Positions 11,655 through 23,571 of a stretch of 64,000 nt of DNA are shown piece after piece; position 1 is the first letter of the stretch, and each line of letters starts with the position of its first letter. The stretch is taken from assembly GCF_051014685.1 (NCBI RefSeq), contig NW_027479671.1:17207-81206 (forward strand). The letters are read 5' to 3'. Made by a program: the position numbers and the translations under genes. The notes beneath the pieces were generated by a model. It had not been told where the DNA came from, did no database searches, and worked only from the letters and a program-made list of their open reading frames with translations. Source of the DNA: Ptiloglossa arizonensis. Lineage: Eukaryota > Arthropoda > Insecta > Hymenoptera > Colletidae.

Positions 11655-13952
11655 CAGTTGTTGGTTTCGAGTATCAGACCAGCGAAAATATTGATGGTTT
11701 CTCAAGCATGCCTTAACTTCAAACTTCCATATCTCGCGAACGGATTGACGAACTCGAGAAATTCCTGTTGCATCTGAAAGTAGAATCTCCCCCGATCAAA
11801 TGCTATGTGTATTTTTCCCCTAGGCATTTGTAGTTATTGGTTTCGAGTATCAGACTTGCGAAAATTTTGATGGTTTCTCAACCATTCCTTAACTTCCAAA
11901 TCCCATATCTCGCGAACGGATTGACGAACACGAGAAATTTTGGTTGCATCTGGAAGAAGAAACTCCCCCGATTACAAAGGTATGTGTATTTTTGCCCTAG
12001 GCCATAGTAGTTATTGGTTTCGAGTATCATACTTGCGAAAATTTTGATGGTTTCTCAACCATTCCTTAACTTCAAACTCCGATACCTCGCGAACGGATTG
12101 GCGAACTCGAGAGGTTCCTGTTGCCTCTAAAAGTTGAAACTTGCCCGATTACAATGGTGTGTGTACTTCTCCCCTAGGCCGTTCCAGTTATTGGTTTCGA
12201 GTATCACACCTGCCAAAATTTTGATGGTTTCTCAACCATTCCTTAACTTCAAACTCCCATTTCTCGCGAACGGATTGACGAACTCGAGAAATTCCTGTTG
12301 CATCTGAAAGTAGACTCGCCCGATTACAACGGTATGTGTACTTTTGCCCTAGGCCATAATAGTTATTGGATTCGAGTATCAGACTTCCGAAAATTTTGAT
12401 GGTTTCTCAGTCATACCTTAACTTCAAACTCCCATACCTCGCGAACGCATTGACGAACTCGAGAAATTCCTGTTGTATCTGAAAGTAGAAACCCGCCCGA
12501 TTACAACGGTATGTGCATTTTTGCCCTAGGCCATAGTAGTTATTGGTTTCGAGTATCAGACTTGCGAAAATTTTGATGGTTTCTCAAGCATTCCTTAATT
12601 TCAAACTCCCATTTCTCGCGAACGGATTGACGAACTCGAGAAATTCCTGTTGCATCTGAAAGTAGAAACTCGCCCGATTACAATGGTATGTGTACTTTTC
12701 CCCTAGGCCATTCCAGTTATTGGTTTCGAGAATCAGACTTGCGAAAATTTTGATGATTTCTCAACCATTCCTTAACTTCAAACTCCCATATCTCGCGAAC
12801 GGATTGTCGAACTCGAGAAATTCCTGTTGCATCTGAAAGCAGAAACTCGTCCGATTACAACGGTGTGTGTATTTTTGCCCTAGGCCATAGTAGTTATTGG
12901 TTTCTAGCATCAGAATTGCGAAAATTTTGATGGTTTCTCAACCATTCCTTAACTTCAAACTCCCATATCTCGCAAACGGATTGACGAACTCGAGAAATTC
13001 CTGCTGCATCTGAAAGTAGAAACTCGCCCGATTGCAAAGGTATGTGTATTTTTCCCCCAGGGCATAGTAGTTATTGGTTTCGAGTATCAGACTTGCGATA
13101 ATTTTGATGGTTTCTCAACCATTCCTTAACTTCACACTTACATATCTCGCGAACGGTTTGACGAACTCGAGAATTTCCTATTGCATCTGAAAGCAGAAAC
13201 TCGCCGGGTTACAACGGTATGTGCATTTTTGCCCTAGGCCATAGTAGTTATTGGTTTCGAGTATCAGACTTGCGAAAATTTTGATGGTTTCTCAACCATT
13301 CCTTAACTTCAAACTCCCATTTCTCGCGAACGGATTGACGAACTCGAGAAATTCCTGCTGCATCTGAAAGTAGAAACTCGCCCGATTACAATGGTATGTG
13401 TACTTTTCCCGTAGGCCATTCCAGTTATTGGTTTCGAGTATCAGACTTGCGAAAATTTTGGTGGTTTCTCAACCACTCCTTAACTTCAAACTCCCATATC
13501 TCGCGAACGGATTGACGAACTCCAGAAATTCCTGTTGCATCTGAAAGTAGAAACTCGCCCGATTACAACGGTATGTGTATTTTTCCCCTAGGCCATAGTA
13601 GTTATTGATTTCAAGTATCAGACTTGCGAAAATTGTGATGGTTTCTCAACCATTCCTTAACTTCAGACTCCCATATCTCGCGAACGGATTGACGAACTCG
13701 AGAAATTCCTGTTGCATGTGAAAGTAGAAAGTCGCCCGATTACAACGGTATGTGTATTTATCCCCTAGGCCTTTGAAGTTATTGGTTTCGAGTGTCAGAC
13801 TTGCGAAAATTTTGATGGTTTCTCAACCATTCCTTATTTTCACACTTCCATATCTCGCGAACGGATTGACGAACTCGAGAATTTCCTATTGCATCTGAAA
13901 GCAGAAACTCGCCCGTTTACAACGGTGTGTGTACTTTTCCCCTAGGCCAGTC
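11655..13952 (+). repeat. Higher-order block R, copy 3 (13 monomers)
   Basis: 2298 bp, the same length as 5294-7591 with the same series of diagnostic monomers. P+Q+R at 3353-7591 and at 9711-13952 therefore form two copies of a 24-monomer unit of about 4.24 kb. Confidence 0.92.
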
Positions 13953-15013
13953 CAGTTGTTGGTTTCGAGTATCAGACCAGCGAAAATATTGATGGTTTCT
14001 CAAGCATGCCTTAACTTCAAACTTCCATATCTCGCGAACGGATTGACGAACTCGAGAAATTCCTGTTGCATCTGAAAGTAGAATCTCCCCCGATCAAATG
14101 GTATGTGTATTTTTCCCCTAGGCATTTGTAGTTATTGGTTTCGAGTATCAGACTTGCGAAAATTTTGATGGTTTCTCAACCATTCCTTAACTACCAACTC
14201 CCATATCTCGCGAACGGATTGACGAACTCGAGAAATTCCTGTTGCATCTGAAAGTAGAAACTCGCCCGATGACAAAGATATGTGTGTTTTCCCCCTAGGC
14301 GTTTGTAGTTGTTGGTTTCGAGTATCAGACTTGCGAAAATTTTGATGGTTTCTCAACCATTCCTTAACTTCAAACTCCCATATCTCGCGAACGGATTGAC
14401 GAACTCGAGAAATTCCTGTTGCATCTGAAAGTAGAAACTCGCCCGATTACAACGGTATGTGTATTTTTGCCCTAGGCCATAGTAGTTATTGGATGGGAGT
14501 ATCAGACTTGCGAAAATTTTGATGGTTTCTCAACCATTCCTTAACTTCAAACTCCCATATCTCGCGAACGGATTGACGAACTCGAGAACTTCCTATTGCA
14601 TCTGAATGCAGAAACTCGCCCGATTACAACGGTGTGTGTATTTTTCCCCCAGGCCATTGTAGTTATTGGTTTCGAGTATCAGACTTGCGAAAATTTTGAT
14701 GGTTTCTCAACCATTCCTTAACCTCAAACTCCCATTTCTCGCGAACGGATTGACGAACTCGAGAAATTCCTGTTGCATGTGAAAGTAGAAAGTCGCCCGA
14801 TTACAACGGTATGTGTATTTTTCTCCTAGGCCTTTGTAGTTATTGGTTTCGAGTATCAGACTTGCGAAAATTTTGATGGTTTCTCAACCATTCCTTATAT
14901 TCACACTTCCATATCTCGCAAACGGATTGACGAACTCGAGAATTTCCTGTTGCATCTGAAAGCAGAAACTCGCCCGATTACAACGGTGTGTGTACTTTTC
15001 CCCTAGACCAGTC
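13953..15013 (+). repeat. Higher-order block P, copy 5 (6 monomers)
   Basis: 1061 bp with the same monomer order as the other P copies. It is the last P block in the window. Confidence 0.92.
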
Positions 15014-15896
15014 CAGTTGTTGGTTTCGAGTATCAGACCAGCGAAAATATTGATGGTTTCTCAAGCATGCCTTAACTTCAAACTTCCATATCTCGCGAAC
15101 GGATTGACGAACTCGAGAAATTCCTGTTGCATCTGAAAGTAGAATCTCCCCCGATCAAATGCTATGTGTATTTTTCCCCTAGGCATTTGTAGTTATTGGT
15201 TTCGAGTATCAGACTTGCGAAAATTTTGATGGTTTCTCAACCATTCCTTAACTTCCAAATCCCATATCTCGCGAACGGATTGACGAACTCGAGAAATTCC
15301 TGTTGCATCTGAAAGTAGAAACTCGCCCGATGACAAAGATATGTGTGTTTTCCCCCTAGGCGTTTGTAGTTGTTGGTTTCGAGTATCAGACTTGCGAAAA
15401 TTTGATGGTTTCTCAACCATTCCTTAACTTCAAACTCCCATATCTCGCGAACGGATTGACGAACTCGAGAAATTCCTGTTGCATCTGAAAGTAGAAACTT
15501 GCCCGATTACAACGGTATGTGTATTTTTGCCCTAGGCCATTGTAGTTATTGGATTCGCGTATCGGACTTGCGAAAATTTTGATGATTTCTCAACCTTTCC
15601 TTAACTTCAAATTCCCATATCCCGCGAACGGATTGACGAACTCGAGAAATTCCTGTTGCATGTGAAAGTAGAAAGTCGCCCGATTACAACGGTATGTGTA
15701 TTTTTCTCCTAGGCCTTTGTAGTTATTGGTTTCGAGTATCAGACTTGCGAAAATTTTGATGGTTTCTCAACCATTCCTTATATTCACACTTCCATATCTC
15801 GCAAACGGATTGACGAACTCGAGAATTTCCTGTTGCATCTGAAAGCAGAAACTCGCCCGATTACAACGGTGTGTGTACTTTTCCCCTAGACCAGTC
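15014..15896 (+). repeat. Higher-order block Q, copy 3 (5 monomers)
   Basis: 883 bp, with the same monomer order as the other two Q copies. It has cttgcgaaaatttg near 15391 where the other Q copies have ctcgcgaaaatttg. Confidence 0.9.
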
Positions 15897-16602
15897 CAGT
15901 TGTTGGTTTCGAGTATCAGACCAGCGAAAATATTGATGGTTTCTCAAGCATGCCTTAACTTCAAACTTCCATATCTCGCGAACGGATTGACGAACTCGAG
16001 AAATTCCTGTTGCATCTGAAAGTAGAATCTCCCCCGATCAAATGCTATGTGTATTTTTCCCCTAGGCATTTGTAGTTATTGGTTTCGAGTATCAGACTTG
16101 CGAAAATTTTGATGGTTTCTCAACCATTCCTTAACTTCCAAATCCCATATCTCGCGAACGGATTGACGAACTCGAGAAATTCCTGTTGCATCTGAAAGTA
16201 GAAACTCGCCCGATGACAAAGATATGTGTGTTTTCCCCCTAGGCGTTCGTAGTTGTTGGTTTCGAGTATCAGACTTGCGAAAATTTGATGGTTTCTCAAC
16301 CATTCCTTAACTTCAAACTCCCATATCTCGCGAACGGATTGACGAACTCGAGAAATTCCTGTTGCATCTGAAAGTAGAAACTTGCCCGATTACAACGGTA
16401 TGTGTATTTTTGCCCTAGGCCATTGTAGTTATTGGATTCGCGTATCGGACTTGCGAAAATTTTGATGATTTCTCAACCTTTCCTTAACTTCAAATTCCCA
16501 TATCCCGCGAACGGATTGACGAACTCGAGAAATTCCTGTTGCATCTGAAAGCAGAAACTCGCCCGATTACAACGGTGTGTGTACTTTTCCGCTAGGCCAT
16601 TC
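15897..16602 (+). repeat. Higher-order block S', truncated S (4 monomers)
   Basis: 706 bp matching the first four monomers of S (8653-9358), including taggcgttcg and ttttccgctaggcc. The next monomer departs (catgcattccttaac in place of caagcattccttaattt). This marks the boundary between modular region I and the mosaic of region II. Confidence 0.85.
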
Positions 16603-19589
16603 CAGTTGTTGGTTTCGAGTATCAGACCAGCGAAAATTTTGATGGTTTCTCATGCATTCCTTAACTTCAAACTTCCATATCTCGCGAACGGATTGACGAA
16701 CTCGAGAATTTCCTATTGCATCTGACAGCAGAAACTCGCCCGATTACAACGGTATGTGTATTTTTGCCCTAGGCCATAGTAGTTATTGGATGCGAGTATC
16801 AGACTTGCGAAAATTTTGATGATTTCTCAATCATTCCTTATTTTCACACTTCCATATCTCGCGAACGGATTGACGAACTCGAGAATTTCCTATTGCATCT
16901 GAAAGCAGAAACTCGCCCGATTACGACGGTGTGTGTACTTTTCCCCTAGGCCATTCCAGTTGTTGGTTTCGAGTATCAGACAAGCGAATATTTTGATGGT
17001 TTCTCAATCATTCCTTAACTTCAAACTGTATTATCTCGCGAACGGATTGACGAACTCGAGAAATTCCTGTTGCATCTGAAAGTAGAAACTCGCCCGATTA
17101 CAAAGATATGAGTGTTTTCACCCTAGGCCTTTGTAGTTGTTGGTTTCGAGTATTAGACTTGCGAAAATTTTGATGATTCCTCAACCATTCCTTAACTTCA
17201 AATTCCCATATCCCGCGAACGGATTGACGAACTCGAGAAATTCCTGTTGCATGTTAAAGTAGAAAGTCGCCCGATTACAGCGGTATGTGTATTTTTCCCC
17301 TAGGCCTTTGAAGTTATTGGTTTCGAGTATCAGACTTGCGAAAATTTTGATGGTTTCTCAACCATTCCTTATTTTCACACTTCCATAACTCGCGAACGGA
17401 TTGACGAACTCTAGAAATTCCTGTTGAATCTGAAAGTAGAAACTCGCCCGATTACAACGGTATGTGTATTTTTCCCCTAGGCCTTTGAAGTTATTGGTTT
17501 CGAGTATCAGACTTGCGAAAATTTTGATGGTTTCTCAACCATTCCTTATTTTCACACTTCCATAACTCGCGAACGGATTGACGAACTCGAAAATTTCCTA
17601 TTGCATCTGAAAGCAGAAACTCGCCCGATAACGACGGTGTGTGTACTTTTCCCCTAGGCCATTCCAGTTGTTGGTTTCGAGTATCAGACCAGCGAAAATT
17701 TTGATGGTTTCTCAAGCATTCCTTAACTTCAAAACTTCCATATCTCGCGAACGGATTGACGAACTCGAGAATTTCCTATTGCATCTGAATGCAGAAACTC
17801 GCCCGATTACAACGGTATGTGTATTTTTGCCCTAGGCCATAGTAGTTGTTGGTTTCGAGTATCAGACCAGCGAAAATTTTGATGGTTTCTCATGCATTCC
17901 TTAACTTCAAACTTCCATATCTCGCGAACGGATTGACGAACGCGAGAATTTCCTATTGCATCTGACAGCAGAAACTCGCCCGATTACAACGATATGTGTA
18001 TTTTGGCCCTAGGCCATAGTAGTTATTGCATGCGAGTATCAGACTTGCGAAAATTTTGATGATTTCTCAACCATTCCTTAACTTCAAACTGCCATATCTC
18101 GCGAACGCATTAACGAACACCAGAAATTCCTGTTGCATGTGAAAGTAGAATCTCCCCCGATTACAATGGTATGTGTATTTTTCCCCTAGGCATTTGTAGT
18201 TATTGGTTTCGAGTATCAGACTTGCGAAAATTTTGATGGTTTCTCATGCTTTCCTTAACTTCACACTTCCATATCTCGCGAACGGGTTGACGAATTCGAG
18301 AATTTCCGATTGCATCTGGAAGCAGAAACTCGTCCGATTACAACGGTATGTGTATTTTCCCCCTAGGCCTTTGTAGTTATTGGTTTCGAGTATCAGACTT
18401 GCGAAAATTTTGATGGTTTCTCAACCATTCCTTAACTTCCAACTCCCATATCTCGCGAACGGATTGACGAACTCGAGAATTTCCTATTGCATCTGAAAGC
18501 AGAAACCCGCCCGATTACAACGGTATGTGTATTTTTTCCCTAGGCCCTAGTAGTTATTGATTTCAAGTATCAGACTTGCGAAAATTGTGATGGTTTCTCA
18601 ACCATTCCTTAAATTCAAACTCCCATATCTCGCGAACGGATTGACGAACTCGAGAAATTCCTGTTGCATGTGAAAGTAGAAAGTCGCCCGATTACAATGG
18701 TACGTGTACTTTTCCCCTAGGCCATTCCAGTTATTGGTTTCGAGTATCAGACCAGCGAAAATTTTGATGGTTTCTCAACCATTCCTTAACATCAAACTCC
18801 CACATCCCGCGAACGGATTGACGAACTCGAGAATTTCCTATTGCATCTGAAAGCAGAAACTCGCCCGATTACAAAGATATGTGTGTTTTCCCCCTAGGCC
18901 TTTGTAGTTGTTGGTTTCGAGTATCAGACTTGCGAAAATTTTGATGGTTTCTCAACCATTCCTTAAATTCAAACTCCCATATCTCGCGAACGGATTGACG
19001 AACTCGAGAAATTCCTGTTGCATGTGAAAGTAGAAAGTCGCCCGTTTACAACGGTATGTGCATTTTTCCCCTAGGCCATTGTAGTTATTGGTGTCGAGTA
19101 TCAGACTTGCGAAAATTTTGATGGTTTCTCAACCATTCCTTAACTTCCAACTCCCATATCTCGCGAACGGATTGACGAACTCGAGAATTTCCTATTGCAT
19201 CCGAAAGCAGAAACTCGCCCGATTACAAAGATATGTGTGTTTTCCCCCTAGGCCTTTGTAGTTGTTGGTTTCGAGTATCAGACTTGCGAAAATTTTGATG
19301 GTTTCTCAACCATTCCATAACTTCAAACTCCCATATCTCGCGAACGGATTGACGAACTCGAGAAATTCCTGTTGCATCTGAAAGTAGAAACTCGCCCGAT
19401 TACAACGGTATGTGTATTTTTGCCCTAGGCCATTGTAGTTATTGGATTCGCGTATCGGACTTGCGAAAATTTTGATGATTTCTCAACCATTCCTTAACTT
19501 CAAATTCCCATATCCCGCGAACGGATTGACGAACACGAGAAATTACTGTTGCATGTGAAAGTAGAAAGTCGCCCGATTACAATGGTCCG
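16603..19589 (+). repeat. Region II mosaic satellite, leading part
   Basis: About 17 monomers with no block order that I could match over long distances to region I. Local similarities run to later parts of region II: the ttacaaagatatgagtg monomer near 17101 recurs near 25244 and 28253, and the ggccctagtagttattgat monomer near 18541 recurs near 25976 and 28985. Two consecutive monomers at about 17307-17660 share ccttattttcacac and cataactcgcgaac, a local doubling. I see no gene or transposon here. Confidence 0.8.
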
Positions 19590-21005
19590 TGTACTTTTCC
19601 CCTAGGCCATTCCAGTTATTGGTTTCGAGTATCAGACCAGCGAAAATTTTGATGGTTTCTCAACCATTCCTTAACATCAAACTCCCATATCCCGCGAACG
19701 GATTGACGAACTCGAGAATTTCCTATTGCATCTGAAAGCAGAAACTCGCCCGATTACAAAGATATGTGTGTTTTTCCCCTAGGCCTGTGTAGTTGTTGGT
19801 TTCGAGTATCAGACTTGCGAAAATTTTGATGGTTTCTCAACCATTCCTTAAATTCAAACTCCCATATCTCGCGAACGGATTGACGAACTCGAGAAATTCC
19901 TGTTGCATGTGAAAGTAGAAAGTCGCCCGATTACAATGATATGTGTACTTTTCCCCTAGGCCTTTCCAGTTATTGGTTTCGAGTATCAGACTTGAGAAAA
20001 TTTTGATGGTTTCTCATGCATTCCTTAACTTCACACTTCCATATCTCGCGAACGGGTTGACGAACTCCAGAATTTCCGATTGCATCTGGAAGCAGAAACT
20101 CGTCCGATTACAACGGTATGTGTATTTTCCCCCTAGGCCATTGTAGTTATTGGTTTCGAGTATCAGACTTGCGAAAATTTTGATGGTTTCTCAACCATTC
20201 CTTAACTTCCAACTCCAATATCTCGCGAACGGATTGACGAACTCGAGAATTTCCTATTGCATCTGAAAGCAGAAACTCGTCCGATTACAACGGTATGTGT
20301 ATTTTCCCCCTAGGCCATTGTAGTTATTGGTTTCGAGTATCAGACTTGCGAAAATTTTGATGGTTTCTCAACCATTCCCTAACTTCCAACTCCCATATCT
20401 CGCGAACGGATTGACGAACTCGAGAATTTCCTATTGCATCTGAAAGCAGAAACTCGCCCGATTACAACGGTATGTGTATTTTTCCCCTAGGCCCTAGTAG
20501 TTATTGATTTCAAGTATCAGACTTGCGAAAATTGTGATGGTTTCTCAACCATTCCTTAACTTCAAACTCCCATATCTCGCGAACGGATTGACGAACTCGA
20601 GAAATTCCTGTTGCATGTGAAAGTAGAAAGTCGCCCGATTACAACGGTATGTGTATTTTTCCCCTAGGCCTTTGTAGTTATTGGATTCGAGTATCAGACT
20701 TGCGAAAATTTTGATGGTTTCTCAACCATTCCTTAATTTCAAACTCCCATATCCCGCGAACGGATTGACGAACTCGAGAATTTCCTATTGCATCTGAAAG
20801 CAGAAACTCGCCCGATTACGACGGTGTGTGTACTTTTCCCCTAGGCCATTCCAGTTGTTGGTTTCGAGTATCAGACCAGCGAAAATTTTGATGGTTTCTC
20901 AAGCATTCCTTAACTTCAAACTTCCATTTCTCGCGAACGGATTGACGAACTCGAGAAATTCCTGTTGCATCTGAAAGTAGAAACTCGCCCGATTACAATG
21001 GCACG
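19590..21005 (+). repeat. 8-monomer block, copy A
   Basis: It contains a distinctive monomer near 19943 (cttgagaaaattttg, catgcattcc, cgaactccagaatttccg, ggaagcagaaactcgtccg) followed by a ggccctagtagttattgat monomer. Compared with copies B and C it has one additional monomer between these two (555 bp separation against 378 bp). Edges are approximate. Confidence 0.75.
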
Positions 21006-22250
21006 TGTACTTTTCCCCTAGGCCATTCCAGTTATTGGTTTCGAGTATCAGACCAGCGAAAATTTTGATGGTTTCTCAACCATTCCTTAACTTCAAACTC
21101 CCATATCCCGCGAACGGATTGACGAACTCGAGAATTTCCTATTGCATCTGAAAGCAGAAACTCGCCCGATTACAAAGATATGTGTGTTTTTCCCCTAGGC
21201 CTGTGTAGTTGTTGGTTTCGAGTATCAGACTTGCGAAAATTTTGATTGTTTCTCAACCATTCCTTAAATTCAAACTCCCATATCTCGCGAACGGATTGAC
21301 GAACTCGAGAAATTCCTGATGCATGTGAAAGTAGAAAGTCGCCCGATTACAATGATATGTGTACTTTTCCCCTAGGCCATTCCAGTTATTGGTTTCGAGT
21401 ATCAGACTTGAGAAAATTTTGATGGTTTCTCATGCATTCCTTAACTTCACACTTCCATATCTCGCGAACGGGTTGACGAACTCCAGAATTTCCGATTGCA
21501 TCTGGAAGCAGAAACTCGTCCGATTACAACGGTATGTGTATTTTCCTCCTAGGCCATTGTAGTTATTGGTTTCGAGTATCAGACTTGCGAAAATTTTGAT
21601 GGTTTCTCAACCATTCCTTAACTTCCAACTCCCATATCTCGCGAACGGATTGACGAACTCGAGAATTTCCTATTGCATCTGAAAGCAGAAACTCGCCCGA
21701 TTACAACGGTATGTGTATTTTTCCCCTAGGCCCTAGTAGTTATTGATTTCAAGTATCAGACTTGCGAAAATTGTGATGGTTTCTCAACCATTCCTTAACT
21801 TCAAACTCCCATATCTCGCGAACGGATTGACGAACTCGAGAAATTCCTGTTGCATGTGAAAGTAGAAAGTCGCCCGATTACAGCGGTATGTGTATTTTTC
21901 CCCTAGGCCTTTGTAGTTATTGGATTCGAGTATCAGACTTGCGAAAATTTTGATGGTTTCTCAACCATTCCTTAATTTCAAACTCCCATATCCCGCGAAC
22001 GGATTGACGAACTCGAGAATTTCCTATTGCATCTGAAAGCAGAAACTCGCCCGATTACGATGGTGTGTGTACTTTTCCCCTAGGCCATTCCAGTTGTTGG
22101 TCTCGAGTATCAGACCAGCGAAAATTTTGATGGTTTCTCAAGCATTCCTTAACTTCAAACTTCCATATCTCGCGAACGGATTGACGAACTCGAGAAATTC
22201 CTGTTGCATCTGAAAGTAGAAACTCGCCCGATTACAACGGCATGTGTATT
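21006..22250 (+). repeat. 7-monomer block, copy B
   Basis: It has the same ordered monomers as 19590-21005, minus one. The distinctive cttgagaaaatttt monomer starts at 21359, 1416 bp (8 x 177) after its partner. Edges are approximate. Confidence 0.75.
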
Positions 22251-23571
22251 TTTCCCCTAGGCCATTGTAGTTATTGGTTTCGAGTATCAGACTTGCAAAA
22301 ATTTTGATGGTTTCTCAACCATTCCTTAACTTCAAACTCCCATTTCTCGCGAACGGATTGACGAACTCGAGAAATTCCTGTTGCATCTGAAAGTAGAAAC
22401 TCGCCCGATTACAATGGTACGTGTACTTTTCCCCTAGGCCATTCCAGTTATTGGTTTCGAGTATCAGACCACCGAAAATTTTGATGGTTTCTCAACCATT
22501 CCTTAACTTCAAACTCCCATATCCCGCGAACGGATTGACGAACTCGAGAAATTCCTGTTGCATGTGAAAGTAGAAAGTCGCCCGATTACAACGGTATGTG
22601 CATTTTTCCCGTAGGCCATTGTAGTTATTGGTTTCGAGTATCAGACTTGCAAAAATTTTGATGGTTTCTCAACCATTCCTTAACTTCCAACTCCCACATC
22701 TCGCGAACGGATTGACGAACTCGAGAATTTCCTATTGCATCTGAAAGCAGAAACTCGCCCGATTACAATGATATGTGTGTTTTCCCCCTAGGCCTTTGTA
22801 GTTGTTGGTTTCGAGTATCAGACTTGCGAAAATTTTGATGGTTTCTCAACCATTCCATAACTTCAAATTCCCATATCTCGCGAACGGATTGACGAACTCG
22901 AGAAATTCCTGTTGCATCTGAAAGTAGAAACTTGCCCGATTACAACGGTATGTGTATTTTTGCCCTAGGCCATTGTAGTTATTGGATTCGCGTATCGGAC
23001 TTGCGAAAATTTTGATGATTTCTCAACCTTTCCTTAACTTCAAATTCCCATATCCCGCGAACGGATTGACGAACTCGAGAAATTCCTGTTGCATCTGAAA
23101 GCAGAAACTCGCCCGATTACAACGGTGTGTGTACTTTTCCCCTAGGCCATTCCAGTTGTTGGTTTCGAGTATCAGACCAGCGAAAATTTTGATGGTTTCT
23201 CATGCATTCCTTAAATTCAAACTTCCATATCTCGCGAACGGATTGACGAACTCGAGAATTTCCTATTGCATCTAACAGCAGAAACTCGCTCGATTACAAC
23301 GGTATGTGTATTTTTGCCCTAGGCCATAGTAGTTATTGGATGCGAGTATCAGACTTGCGAAAATTTTGATGATTTCTCAACCATTCCTTAACTTCAAACT
23401 GCCATACCTCGCAAACGCATTGACGAACTCCAGAAATTCCTGTTGCATGTGAAAATAGAATCTCGCCTGATTACAATGGTATGTGTATTTTTCCCCTAGG
23501 CATTTGTAGTTATTGGTTTCGAGTATCAGACTTGCGAAAATTTTGATGGTTTCTCAACCATTCCTTAACAT
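22251..23571 (+). repeat. Region II mosaic satellite, middle part
   Basis: About 7.5 monomers of mixed type. A run near 22780-23130 resembles part of the S' series (ggattcgcgtatcgg with ctcaacctttcc), which suggests exchange with region I-type sequence. Nothing but satellite is present. Confidence 0.75.

Noticed and set aside
19943..20146. Plus-strand open frames of 67 residues (also 21359, 30386, 33572, 39062) as conserved genes
   Set aside because: They recur only because the surrounding satellite block was duplicated. They start at the satellite motif atgtgtacttttcccc and end at a common stop in the next monomer.
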